A model generated the notes under the pieces. That model made no database searches. It was not told the origin of the DNA and saw only the letters and a list, made by a program, of their open reading frames with translations. The position numbers and the translations under genes were made by a program. This document shows, one piece after another, positions 55,567-64,000 of a DNA stretch of 64,000 nt (positions are counted from its first letter, which is position 1; each line of letters opens with the position of its first letter). Source of the DNA: Pseudomonas fluorescens (lineage in GTDB: Bacteria; Pseudomonadota; Gammaproteobacteria; Pseudomonadales; Pseudomonadaceae); assembly GCF_003732425.1 (NCBI RefSeq), contig NZ_MOBX01000003.1:62001-126000 (forward strand), in the 5' to 3' direction.

Positions 55567-55590
55567 TAATTTCTGCAGGGCCGCCTTCGT
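55567..55590 (+). promoter_or_regulatory. PvdS-type (iron starvation) promoter of the thioesterase gene
   Basis: CTAATT then CGT with a 16-bp spacer (TAATT at 55567-55571, CGT at 55588-55590), close to the iron-starvation box TAAAT-N16-CGT. It is 35 bp before the GTG start. Confidence 0.55.
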
Positions 55591-55624
55591 TCTTTTATAC
55601 AGACAACTTTTCGAGGTAAGCCGG

Positions 55625-56359
55625 GTGACTCAGCTGACATTGCTGTGCCTTCCTTATTCGGGCGCCAGTGCCATGGTCTACAGCCGCTGGCGGCGCAAAT
55701 TGCCGCAGTGGCTGACGCTGCAACCGGTAGAACTACCGGGTCGCGGCGCACGTTTTGGCGAAGCGCTGCAAACCGATATGCGGGCGCTGGCCCGTCAGTT
55801 GGCCAGCGAACTGCAAACGACCCTGCGCGCGCCTTATGCCATTTTCGGCCACAGCCTCGGCGCGCTGCTGGCCTGCGAGCTGGCCCATGCCTTGCGTGCC
55901 TTGGGCTTGCCGGAGCCGGTTGCGCTGTTCGCCTCCGGCACGGCGGCGCCAACGCTGCGCAGTGAGTATGACCGTGGCTTCGCCGAGCCTAAGAGCGATG
56001 CCGAACTGATCGAGCAACTGCGCACCTTGAATGGCACCAGCGAGGAAATTCTCGCCAACGCCGAACTGATGAGCCTGACCCTGCCGGTGCTGCGTGCCGA
56101 CTTCTTGCTGTGCGGGCGTTTTCAGCCGATCCAGCGCCCACTGCTCAAATGCCCGGTGCATGTACTCGGCGGTACCACTGACCGCGCGACCACCGAGCAA
56201 TTGATCGGCTGGAGCAAGGAAACCCTCGGCAGTTTCTCCGTGGACATGCTCGCTGGCGGTCATTTCTTCATCCATGAGCACGAAGCCAAAGTGCTGAAGG
56301 TGATCAAGGATCAACTGGAAGTGCACCATCGCCGGCACAGTTTGATGGCCGCTGTGTAG
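55625..56359 (+). CDS. pvdG: Type II thioesterase of the pyoverdine NRPS system (PvdG-like)
   Basis: Editing thioesterase of 244 residues that clears mis-primed carrier proteins during non-ribosomal synthesis. The opening LTLLCLPYSGASAMVYSRW and PVELPGRGARF are typical, the nucleophile is S77 in FGHSLGALLA, and the catalytic His is in LAGGHFFIHEHE. The GTG start at 55625 follows GAGGTAAG. It lies directly upstream of the NRPS gene, and both have PvdS-like promoters. The symbol rests on similarity to P. aeruginosa PvdG as remembered and on context. Confidence 0.85.
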   Translation: MTQLTLLCLPYSGASAMVYSRWRRKLPQWLTLQPVELPGRGARFGEALQTDMRALARQLASELQTTLRAPYAIFGHSLGALLACELAHALRALGLPEPVALFASGTAAPTLRSEYDRGFAEPKSDAELIEQLRTLNGTSEEILANAELMSLTLPVLRADFLLCGRFQPIQRPLLKCPVHVLGGTTDRATTEQLIGWSKETLGSFSVDMLAGGHFFIHEHEAKVLKVIKDQLEVHHRRHSLMAAV

Positions 56360-56387
56360 CGCGATTCCTGGCTTCACCCAACCCCCT

Positions 56388-56476
56388 GTAGGAGTGAGCC
56401 TGCTCGCGATAGCGGTCTGTCAGTCGCTGCATCATTGACTGAAAAGCCGTTATCGCGAGCAGGCTCACTCCTACAG
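56388..56476. repeat. REPIN, class B
   Basis: Inverted class B pair (TGTAGGAGTGAGCCTGCTCG at the left, complement at the right) between the thioesterase and NRPS genes. Confidence 0.88.
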
Positions 56477-56509
56477 GGGTTTGTCTTGTCTGCAAGTTCT
56501 TCTCATTCG

Positions 56510-56533
56510 CTAATTTTTCCGGTGTGCATTCGT
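56510..56533 (+). promoter_or_regulatory. PvdS-type (iron starvation) promoter of the NRPS gene
   Basis: CTAAT (56510-56514), 16 bp, then CGT (56531-56533), 56 bp before the NRPS start codon. Close to TAAAT-N16-CGT but with one A missing in the -35 element. Confidence 0.55.
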
Positions 56534-56588
56534 TTTATAGGGACGACGTGCCTTTGTGCTTCCTGCCTACTGATCCGGATGCTAAGAA

Positions 56589-59500
56589 ATGAATGCTGAA
56601 GACTCCTTGAAACTTGCTCGCCGGTTTATCGGGTTGCCCCTGGAAAAGCGCCAGATGTTCCTCGCGGCCCTGCAAAAGGAGGGCGTGGATTTCGCCCGGT
56701 TCCCGATTCCCGCCGGGATCGAGGCCGAAGATCGCCAGGCGTTGTCTTACGCGCAGCAACGGATGTGGTTTCTCTGGCAACTGGACCCGCACAGCGGCGC
56801 CTACAACTTGCCAGGCGCGGTACGTCTGAGCGGGCTGCTGAATCTGCCAGCACTGGAGCAGGCGTTTGCGGCACTGGTGGCGCGCCATGAAACCTTGCGC
56901 ACGGTGTTCCAGCGTCAGACTGACGACAGTCTGTTGCAGGTGCCGGCCACGGCGACCTTGAACATCCATCACGAAGATTTCAGCGCACTGCCGGCCGCCG
57001 AACGCGAGGCGGCTGTCGTTCGTGCCGCCGAGCAGCAATCGGTGTTGCCGTTCGATCTGGCCGTCGGGCCTTTGCTGCGGGTTACCTTGCTCAAGCTCGC
57101 CGAGCAGGAGCACGTATTGCTGCTGACCCTGCACCACATCGTTTCCGATGGCTGGTCGATGAACGTGCTGATCGACGAGTTCATCCGTTGCTATGACGCC
57201 TTTGACGCCGGCCAGCAACCGGCACTGGCAGCCTTGCCGGTTCAGTACAGCGATTACGCGTTGTGGCAACGCCGTTGGCTGGAAGCCGGCGAGCAGGCGC
57301 GGCAACTGGAGTATTGGCAGGCGCAGTTGGGTGATGAGCACCCGGTGCTGGAGCTGCCGCTGGACCATTCGCGCCCGGCCATGCCGAGCTATCGCGGCAC
57401 GCGCTATGAGTTTGCCGTCGACGGCCCATTGGCCGAGCAACTGCGCGCCACCGCGCAACAGCATCAAGTCACGTTGTTCATGTTGTTGCTCGGCGCCTTC
57501 AATGCGCTGCTGCACCGTTACACCGGTCAGACCGACATCCGCGTCGGCGTGCCGATTGCCAACCGTAATCGCGCCGAGATCGAAGGCCTGATCGGTTTCT
57601 TCGTCAATACCCAGGTGCTGCGTACCCAGATAAATGGCCAGACCCGCGTCGATACGTTGCTGCAGGCGATCAAAGAGACGGCGCTCGGTGCCCAGGCGCA
57701 TCAGGATCTGCCGTTCGAGCAACTGGTCGAAGCGCTGAAACTGGAACGCAGCCTCAGTCACACGCCGCTGTTCCAGGTGATGTACAACCACCAGCCGCAG
57801 GTGGCCGATATCGCCGCCCTCAGCACGGCCTCGGGCCTGGTGCTCGACAGCCTCGACTGGCAAAGCCGAACCACCCAGTTCGACCTGACGCTGGACACGT
57901 GGGAGAAGGGCGGCAAGCTGCACGCCGCACTGACTTACGCCAGCGACCTGTTCGACGCGCCGACCATCGAACGCATGGCGCGCCACTGGTTGCGTCTGCT
58001 CAAGGCAATGGTCGCTGATCCTGCGCAACGCATTGGCGAGCTGCCGTTGCTGGACGCCGATGAGCAGCACACGCTGGTGCATGCCTGGAACGATGCAACA
58101 GCGGTTTACCCGACTGAGCAAGCCATCCATCAACTGATTGAAGCCCAGGTGGCGCGCACCCCGGATGCCCCGGCGCTGGTGTTCGCCGAACAAACCCTGA
58201 GTTACGCGCAACTGGATGCGCGGGCCAACCAACTGGCCCGTCTGTTGCGTGAGCAAGGCGTGCGGGCCGACAGCCTGGTGGGGATTTGCGTCGAGCGTTC
58301 GTTGGAAATGGTGATCGGTCTGTTGGCGATTCTCAAGGCCGGCGGCGCCTATGTGCCACTGGATCCGGAGTACCCGCAAGAGCGTCTGGCCTACATGATC
58401 GAGGACAGCGGCCTCACCTTGTTACTGACCCAGAGTGCGTTGTTATCGTCGCTGCCGACCGACGGAGTGACGGTGGTTACCCTCGATCAGGAAGCCGACT
58501 GGCTGGATCGCTACAGTGAAAGTCGTCTGGACGTGGTCGTCGATCCGCTGAACCTGGCGTATGTGATTTATACCTCTGGTTCCACTGGTAAACCGAAAGG
58601 CGCCGGTAATAGTCATGCGGCGCTGGTCAACCGTTTGTGCTGGATGCAGGAGGCTTACGGGCTGGACGCCAGCGATTCGGTACTGCAGAAAACCCCGTTC
58701 AGTTTTGACGTGTCGGTCTGGGAATTTTTCTGGCCGCTGCTGACCGGCGCGCGCCTGGTCGTGGCAGCGCCAGGCGCGCACCGCGATCCATCGCTGTTGA
58801 TCAAGACCATCAATCGCTACGGCATCAGCACGTTGCACTTTGTGCCGTCGATGTTGCAGGCGATTATTCATGAGCCGGGCGTTGAAGCTTGTGTCGGGCT
58901 CAAGCGCATTGTCTGCAGCGGCGAAGCATTGCCACTCGATGCGCAGTTGCAAGTGTTCGCCAGACTGCCGAACGCCGGGCTCTACAACTTGTACGGCCCG
59001 ACCGAAGCGGCCATCGACGTCACTCACTGGACCTGTGTCGACGAGGGTGCCGACAGCGTGCCAATCGGTCGGCCTATCGCCAACCTGCGCACCCATGTGC
59101 TCGATGCCGAACTGTCGCCAGTGCCGAGCGGCGTGGCCGGTGAGTTGTACCTGGGCGGGGCAGGGCTGGCGCGCAGTTATCACCAGCGCCCGGCACTGAC
59201 CGCCGAGCGTTTTGTGCCGTGCCCGTTCCATGACGGCGCGCGCCTGTACCGTACCGGTGACCGAGTGCGCCAGCGTGCCGACGGTGTCATCGAATACCTC
59301 GGGCGTCTCGATCATCAGGTGAAGTTGCGCGGCTTGCGCATCGAGCTGGGCGAAATCGAAACCCGCCTGATGCAGCATCCGCTGGTGCGTGAAGCCGTGG
59401 TGCTGGTGCAGGGCGGCAAGCATCTGGTTGGCTATCTGGTGCTGGACACTGCTCAGGCAGACGAACAATGGCAACAGGACGTCAAAGCCTGGCTGCTCGG

Positions 59501-62500
59501 CAGCCTGCCGGAATTCATGGTGCCGACTTACCTGATGACGCTGGCCAGACTGCCGGTCACCGCCAACGGCAAGCTCGATCGCAAAGCCTTGCCGCAGCCG
59601 GATGCCGCGCCGCAGCAAGCCTTCGTCGCGCCGCAGGATGCCATGCAAAAAGCCTTGGCGGCGATCTGGGAAGACGTGCTCGGTTTGCAACGCGTGGGTC
59701 TGGAAGACAACTTCTTCGAGCTGGGCGGCGATTCGATCATTTCGATTCAAGTGGTCAGCCGCGCGCGGCAGGCCGGGATCCGTATCAGCCCGCGTGACCT
59801 GTTCCAGTATCAGACTGTGCGCAGTCTGGCGCTGGTCGCGATCCTCGACAGCCACAGCTCGGTGGATCAGGCGCCGGCCACGGGCGAGGCCTTGTTGGGG
59901 CCGATCCAGCAGCAGTTCTTCAGCCGGGCGATGCCGCTGCGTGAACACTGGAACCAGTCCCTGTTGCTAACCCCGCGCGAGGCGCTGAACGCTCAGTGGC
60001 TCGACGCCGCGTTGACCCATGTGATCAACCACCACGATGCCTTGCGCCTGCGTTTTGTCGAGGGCGCCGAAGGCTGGCGGCAAGCGTACGCCGCACAGGT
60101 CGAACGCGCTGACCTGTGGCAGCGCACGGCCGAGACGACCGAGCAACTGACCGCCCATTGCGACGCCGCCCAACGCAGTCTTGATCTGGCCAACGGGCCG
60201 TTGCTGCGCGCGGTCTTGGTGACCATGGCCGATGGCAGTCAACGCCTGTCGCTGATCCTCCATCACCTGGTGGTGGACGGTGTGTCGTGGCGCGTGTTGC
60301 TGGAAGATGTGCAGCAAGCGTACGAGCAACTCGCAGCGGGCGGAGGCGTGCAATTGCCGGCCAAGACCAGCGCGTTCCAGAGCTGGACTGCGCGCCTGAG
60401 CAGCGAGGCTTCACGCTTCGACGATCAACTGGCTTACTGGAAAGCCCAGCACGACGCCGCACAGGATCTGCCGTGCGAACGCCCGGAAGGCAGCCTGCAA
60501 AACCGTTTCGGCGAAAAGATCGAATGGCGTCTGGACGCCGAGCACACGCGCCAATTGCTGCAACAGGCACCGGCGGCGTATCGCACGCAGGTCAACGATC
60601 TGCTGCTGACGGCACTGGCGCGCACCATCAGTGGCTGGAGCGGTCAGCCGGGCACCCTGATTCAACTGGAAGGCCATGGCCGTGAAGACCTGTTCGACGA
60701 TATTGACCTGACGCGCAGCATCGGCTGGTTCACCAGCCTGTTCGCCGTCAACCTGGTGGCGACCGAGGACCTCGACGGTTCGATCAAGGCGATCAAAGAA
60801 CAACTGCGCGCAGTACCGGACAAAGGTCTGGGTTACGGCGTGCTGCGTTATCTGGCAGCGCCGTCGGTGCGCGAAGAACTGGCGGCACTGCCGCCGCCGC
60901 GGATTACCTTCAACTATCTGGGACAGTTCGATCGTCAGTTCGATGAGCAGGCGCTGCTGGTGCCATCCGCCGAGTCCGGCGGTACCGCCCAGGATTCGCA
61001 GGCGCCGCTGGATAACTGGCTGACGGTCGAAGGCCAGGTCTATGGCGGTGAATTGAGCCTGAGCTGGGGTTTCAGCTCGCAGATGTTCGATAGCGCCACC
61101 GTGCAAATGTTGGCTGATCGCTACGCCGCAGAACTGACGGCACTGATCGAGCACTGCTGCGCCCTCGACACCGCGCAAGCGACGCCATCGGACTTCCCGT
61201 TGGCACGTATCAATCAGGCGCAACTGGATGCGTTGCCAGTGGCCGCCGCGGTCATCGAAGATGTCTATCCGCTGTCGCCGATGCAGCAGGGCATGTTGTT
61301 CCACACCCTGTATGAACCGCAGGTCGAGGCCTATATCAGCCAGATGCGTCTGGACATCCAGGGCCTTGATCCGCAGCGTTTTGCCAGTGCCTGGCAAGCG
61401 GCGCTGGCGCGGCATGATGTGCTGCGCAGCAGCTTCCACTGGCAGGGCCTGGACAGCGCCCATCAGGTGATCAGCCGCCAGGTGCAACTGCCGCTGCAGG
61501 TACTGGACAACACTGACACCGATGCGCTGGCCGAAGCTGAGCGGGCGCAGGGTTTCGAGCTCGACTGCGCGCCGTTATTGCGCCTGAAACTGGTGCGCAC
61601 CGGTGCCGATCACTGGCATTTGATCTACACCAGCCACCACATCCTCATGGACGGCTGGAGTAATGCGCAGTTGCTCGGCGAGGTGATATCGCACTACGCC
61701 GCCGGGCGCTCACTGCCGGCGCCGGTCGGGCATTACCGCGATTACATGGGCTGGTTGCAGCAGCAATCAGCAGGCGCTGGCAAGGCGTTCTGGAATGCTG
61801 CGCTGGCTCCGTTGCAGGCGCCGACGCTGCTTGCCGATGCCCTGCGTCCGCCCGTGGGCGGCCACGGCACAGACGAACATCGCGAGGTGCTCGACGAAGC
61901 CGCAACACGGCGTTTGGGCGAGTTCGCCCGTCAGCAGAAAGTCACCCTCAACACCTTGCTGCAAGCGGCCTGGAGCCTGTTGCTGCAACGCTACACCGGG
62001 CAGGACTGCGTAGCGTTCGGCGCCACTGTGGCTGGTCGTTCGGCACCGCTGCCGGGCATCGAGCAGCAACTAGGGCTGTTCATCAACACCTTGCCGCTGG
62101 TGTGCAACCCGCGCCCGGATCACCGCGTCGGCCAGTGGCTGGCTGATTTGCAGGCGCAGAACCTGGCCCTGCGTGACTTCGAGCACGTGCCGCTGTACGA
62201 CATTCAGGGCTGGGCAGGGCATCAGGGCTCGGCGCTGTTCGACAGTCTGCTGGTGTTCGAAAACTTCCCGGTGGCCGAGGCGCTGAAACAGGGCGCGCCG
62301 GCCGGGTTGACCTTCGGCAACCTGCATAACCATGAACGCACTCACTATCCGCTGACGCTGGGCATTGAACTCGGCGCCACGCTGAGCCTGGAGATGAGCT
62401 ACGACGCCGCGCGATTCAGCGCCGCTCAGGTGCACATGCTCTGTGCCAACCTGCGCCACTTGCTCGAGCAACTGATCACCAACGCCACGGGTTGCCTCGG

Positions 62501-64000
62501 CAACCTGACGCTACTTGATGAAGCCGCCACGCACGCCATGCGCGCCCACTGCCAACCGCCGGCGCTGCAGTTGCTGCACGCAGGCTTGGTGCACGAGCGC
62601 ATTGCCACGCAGGCCAAAGCCACACCGCAGGCACTGGCCGTGCAGTGCGGTGAACAGCGCCTGAGCTATGACGAACTGAACCGCCAGGCGAATCGCCTCG
62701 CCCACCGTCTGCAGGCCAGCGGTGCTGCGCCGGGCAAACGCGTCGGTCTGGCGCTGCGTCGTGGCCCGCAAATGATCGTCAGCTTGCTGGCCGTGCTGAA
62801 GACGGGCGCCGCCTACGTGCCGCTCGATGCCAACTACCCGCCCCAACGTCTGGCCTACATGATCGAAGACAGCCGTGTCGATCTGCTGCTCGATGAATCC
62901 GCTCTGCTGCAAGACGTGCCGCTGCCGGAGGGGCTCGAGCATCTGCGCCTGAGCGACATCATCGAGACGCTGGGCGGTTATCCGGACAGCGATCCGCTGA
63001 ATCACGCCACGGTCGATGACCTGGCTTACGTGATCTACACCTCGGGTTCCACCGGCCAGCCAAAAGGCGTGGCGATTGCTCACGGGGCGCTGCGCGAGTT
63101 CTGCCAGACCGGTGCCGAGTATTCGGCGCTCACTGCCGGTGATCGCGTGCTGCAATTTGCGACCTTCAGCTTCGACGGTTTTGTCGAGCAGTGCTACCCA
63201 CCGCTGTGCGTCGGTGCGGCGCTGATCATGCGAGGCGATGAACTCTGGGACGTCCTGCAACTGGCAGACGAGATCGTCGGCCAAAGCGTGACCCTGGCGG
63301 ACTTGCCGGCGGCTTACTGGTTCTTGCTGGCGCGTGAATGCGCTGGCGGCAACATCGCCAGCCTGGGCCGGTTGCGTCAGGTTCACGTCGGTGGTGAAGC
63401 CATGTCCGTCGAAGGCCTGCGCCTGTGGCACGAGGCAGGTTTGAGCCACGTGCGCTTGCTCAACACCTACGGGCCGACCGAGGCGACGGTGGTGTCCAGC
63501 GTGCACGACTGCCGCTTGAGCGATGCCAGCGACAGTTTCGGTATTCCGATTGGCCGGGCCATTCCCGGTCGCGCGTTGTACGTACTCGACAGCGCCGGGC
63601 AATTGCTGCCAGCCGGTGGTGTCGGCGAATTGTGCATCGGCGCGAGCGCCTGTCTGGCGCAGCAGTATTTCGATCGTCCGGCCCTTACCGCCGAACGCTT
63701 CCTGCCGGATCCGTTTGCCGCCGAGGCGGGGGGGCGTCTGTATCGCAGCGGCGACCTCGCCCGCTACAACGAAAACGGCGATCTTGAATACGCCGGGCGT
63801 ATCGACCATCAAGTGAAGATTCGCGGCTTGCGCATCGAGATGGGTGAAATCGAAGCCTGTCTGCAAGCGCAGGAGGGCGTGCGCGCCGCCGCGGTGATCG
63901 CTCAGGATTTCCCGGGCGGCGCACAACTGGTGGCTTATGTGGTGCCCGAAGCAGGCACCGAACCTGCGACCGCGAAGTGGCTGGACTCGCTCAAAGCTTC
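56589..64000 (+). CDS. Pyoverdine peptide-chain NRPS (PvdI/J-like), partial at right edge
   Basis: At least 2470 codons, open to the window end. Order: condensation (about residues 45-490, LHHIVSDGWS), adenylation A1 (from about 530; YTSGSTGKPKG near 660), carrier (LGGDSIIS near 1046), epimerisation (HHLVVDGVSWR near 1225), condensation of the type accepting a D-residue (HHILMDGWS near 1683), and adenylation A2 (YTSGSTGQPKG near 2150), cut before its last motif. Pocket residues by alignment to GrsA: A1 D-V-W-H-V-S-L-I-D, a Ser code; A2 D-G-E-D-H-G-T-V-V, which I recall as a Lys code. The product would begin D-Ser-Lys. The N-terminus MNAEDSLKLARRFIGLPLEK resembles pyoverdine side-chain synthetases. 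Start ATG at 56589. Confidence 0.9.
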   Translation, partial: MNAEDSLKLARRFIGLPLEKRQMFLAALQKEGVDFARFPIPAGIEAEDRQALSYAQQRMWFLWQLDPHSGAYNLPGAVRLSGLLNLPALEQAFAALVARHETLRTVFQRQTDDSLLQVPATATLNIHHEDFSALPAAEREAAVVRAAEQQSVLPFDLAVGPLLRVTLLKLAEQEHVLLLTLHHIVSDGWSMNVLIDEFIRCYDAFDAGQQPALAALPVQYSDYALWQRRWLEAGEQARQLEYWQAQLGDEHPVLELPLDHSRPAMPSYRGTRYEFAVDGPLAEQLRATAQQHQVTLFMLLLGAFNALLHRYTGQTDIRVGVPIANRNRAEIEGLIGFFVNTQVLRTQINGQTRVDTLLQAIKETALGAQAHQDLPFEQLVEALKLERSLSHTPLFQVMYNHQPQVADIAALSTASGLVLDSLDWQSRTTQFDLTLDTWEKGGKLHAALTYASDLFDAPTIERMARHWLRLLKAMVADPAQRIGELPLLDADEQHTLVHAWNDATAVYPTEQAIHQLIEAQVARTPDAPALVFAEQTLSYAQLDARANQLARLLREQGVRADSLVGICVERSLEMVIGLLAILKAGGAYVPLDPEYPQERLAYMIEDSGLTLLLTQSALLSSLPTDGVTVVTLDQEADWLDRYSESRLDVVVDPLNLAYVIYTSGSTGKPKGAGNSHAALVNRLCWMQEAYGLDASDSVLQKTPFSFDVSVWEFFWPLLTGARLVVAAPGAHRDPSLLIKTINRYGISTLHFVPSMLQAIIHEPGVEACVGLKRIVCSGEALPLDAQLQVFARLPNAGLYNLYGPTEAAIDVTHWTCVDEGADSVPIGRPIANLRTHVLDAELSPVPSGVAGELYLGGAGLARSYHQRPALTAERFVPCPFHDGARLYRTGDRVRQRADGVIEYLGRLDHQVKLRGLRIELGEIETRLMQHPLVREAVVLVQGGKHLVGYLVLDTAQADEQWQQDVKAWLLGSLPEFMVPTYLMTLARLPVTANGKLDRKALPQPDAAPQQAFVAPQDAMQKALAAIWEDVLGLQRVGLEDNFFELGGDSIISIQVVSRARQAGIRISPRDLFQYQTVRSLALVAILDSHSSVDQAPATGEALLGPIQQQFFSRAMPLREHWNQSLLLTPREALNAQWLDAALTHVINHHDALRLRFVEGAEGWRQAYAAQVERADLWQRTAETTEQLTAHCDAAQRSLDLANGPLLRAVLVTMADGSQRLSLILHHLVVDGVSWRVLLEDVQQAYEQLAAGGGVQLPAKTSAFQSWTARLSSEASRFDDQLAYWKAQHDAAQDLPCERPEGSLQNRFGEKIEWRLDAEHTRQLLQQAPAAYRTQVNDLLLTALARTISGWSGQPGTLIQLEGHGREDLFDDIDLTRSIGWFTSLFAVNLVATEDLDGSIKAIKEQLRAVPDKGLGYGVLRYLAAPSVREELAALPPPRITFNYLGQFDRQFDEQALLVPSAESGGTAQDSQAPLDNWLTVEGQVYGGELSLSWGFSSQMFDSATVQMLADRYAAELTALIEHCCALDTAQATPSDFPLARINQAQLDALPVAAAVIEDVYPLSPMQQGMLFHTLYEPQVEAYISQMRLDIQGLDPQRFASAWQAALARHDVLRSSFHWQGLDSAHQVISRQVQLPLQVLDNTDTDALAEAERAQGFELDCAPLLRLKLVRTGADHWHLIYTSHHILMDGWSNAQLLGEVISHYAAGRSLPAPVGHYRDYMGWLQQQSAGAGKAFWNAALAPLQAPTLLADALRPPVGGHGTDEHREVLDEAATRRLGEFARQQKVTLNTLLQAAWSLLLQRYTGQDCVAFGATVAGRSAPLPGIEQQLGLFINTLPLVCNPRPDHRVGQWLADLQAQNLALRDFEHVPLYDIQGWAGHQGSALFDSLLVFENFPVAEALKQGAPAGLTFGNLHNHERTHYPLTLGIELGATLSLEMSYDAARFSAAQVHMLCANLRHLLEQLITNATGCLGNLTLLDEAATHAMRAHCQPPALQLLHAGLVHERIATQAKATPQALAVQCGEQRLSYDELNRQANRLAHRLQASGAAPGKRVGLALRRGPQMIVSLLAVLKTGAAYVPLDANYPPQRLAYMIEDSRVDLLLDESALLQDVPLPEGLEHLRLSDIIETLGGYPDSDPLNHATVDDLAYVIYTSGSTGQPKGVAIAHGALREFCQTGAEYSALTAGDRVLQFATFSFDGFVEQCYPPLCVGAALIMRGDELWDVLQLADEIVGQSVTLADLPAAYWFLLARECAGGNIASLGRLRQVHVGGEAMSVEGLRLWHEAGLSHVRLLNTYGPTEATVVSSVHDCRLSDASDSFGIPIGRAIPGRALYVLDSAGQLLPAGGVGELCIGASACLAQQYFDRPALTAERFLPDPFAAEAGGRLYRSGDLARYNENGDLEYAGRIDHQVKIRGLRIEMGEIEACLQAQEGVRAAAVIAQDFPGGAQLVAYVVPEAGTEPATAKWLDSLKA

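Noticed and set aside
56535-63926. Long minus-strand frames (for example 56535-58379, 58443-59948, 60411-61487, 62511-63926)
   Set aside because: All are antisense to the NRPS, which has unbroken domain order on the plus strand.

Overview
The window is chromosomal DNA of a Pseudomonas of the fluorescens group. The evidence is the gene content and order (xdh–smc–zipA–ligA, ffs–dnaX–ybaB–recR, apt–anr–hemN–ccoS/I/H/G and two tandem cbb3 oxidase operons, all familiar from pseudomonads), the many REP/REPIN palindromes of types seen in fluorescent pseudomonads, a DUF6124 gene, and a pyoverdine-type NRPS at the right edge. All calls rest on reading the sequence and on recalled family knowledge; no database search was possible.

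Layout. 1–4258: xanthine dehydrogenase genes xdhB (cut by the left edge) and xdhA, with a divergent GntR regulator and a pair of TGAC-N6-GTCA dyads on the xdhA promoter. 4261–12852: smc, zipA, ligA and a zinc metallopeptidase. 12919–15569: the SRP 4.5S RNA, then a low-GC accessory cassette with a PAAR-tipped, probable Ntox44 effector, an overlapping putative immunity gene and an OB-fold protein. 15581–22322: a periplasmic solute-binding protein, dnaX, ybaB, curA, recR and an acyl-CoA dehydrogenase. 22413–40295: a microaerobic respiration block with apt, anr, hemN, the cbb3 assembly genes ccoS, ccoI, ccoH and ccoG, and two ccoNOQP operons. ANR-type boxes lie before hemN, ccoG and ccoN2. An AT-richer metallophosphoesterase plus a small ORF is inserted between ccoG and ccoP1.

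40257–44517: an alpha/beta hydrolase gene followed by a repeat-dense region. It holds a tandem array of about nine 72-bp REP-bearing units, then a ~905-bp REP-bounded tandem duplication. Each duplicated unit carries a leader with the A–B–C architecture of phage P4 CI / P1 C4 antisense immunity RNAs, placed just upstream of a DUF6124 gene. The second DUF6124 copy is broken by a stop codon. 44519–51099: the Aer-like chemoreceptor, a CPBP membrane protease, isonitrile hydratase and a divergent GlxA-type regulator, a hydrolase, an orphan trypsin-like protease and an unknown protein. 51494–55546: a GH15 enzyme overlapping an SDR gene, then an MFS transporter. 55567–64000: a type II thioesterase and a large NRPS, each behind a PvdS-like promoter. 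The NRPS is cut by the right edge; its first two adenylation domains read as Ser (epimerised) and Lys.

How the genes work together: ANR senses oxygen loss and probably switches on hemN, the ccoGHIS assembly operon and the ccoN2O2Q2P2 oxidase. Aer would steer cells along redox or oxygen gradients. The NRPS and thioesterase belong to iron acquisition under PvdS. The most interesting structure is the duplicated P4/C4-like antisense RNA module at 42230–42407 and 43138–43307.
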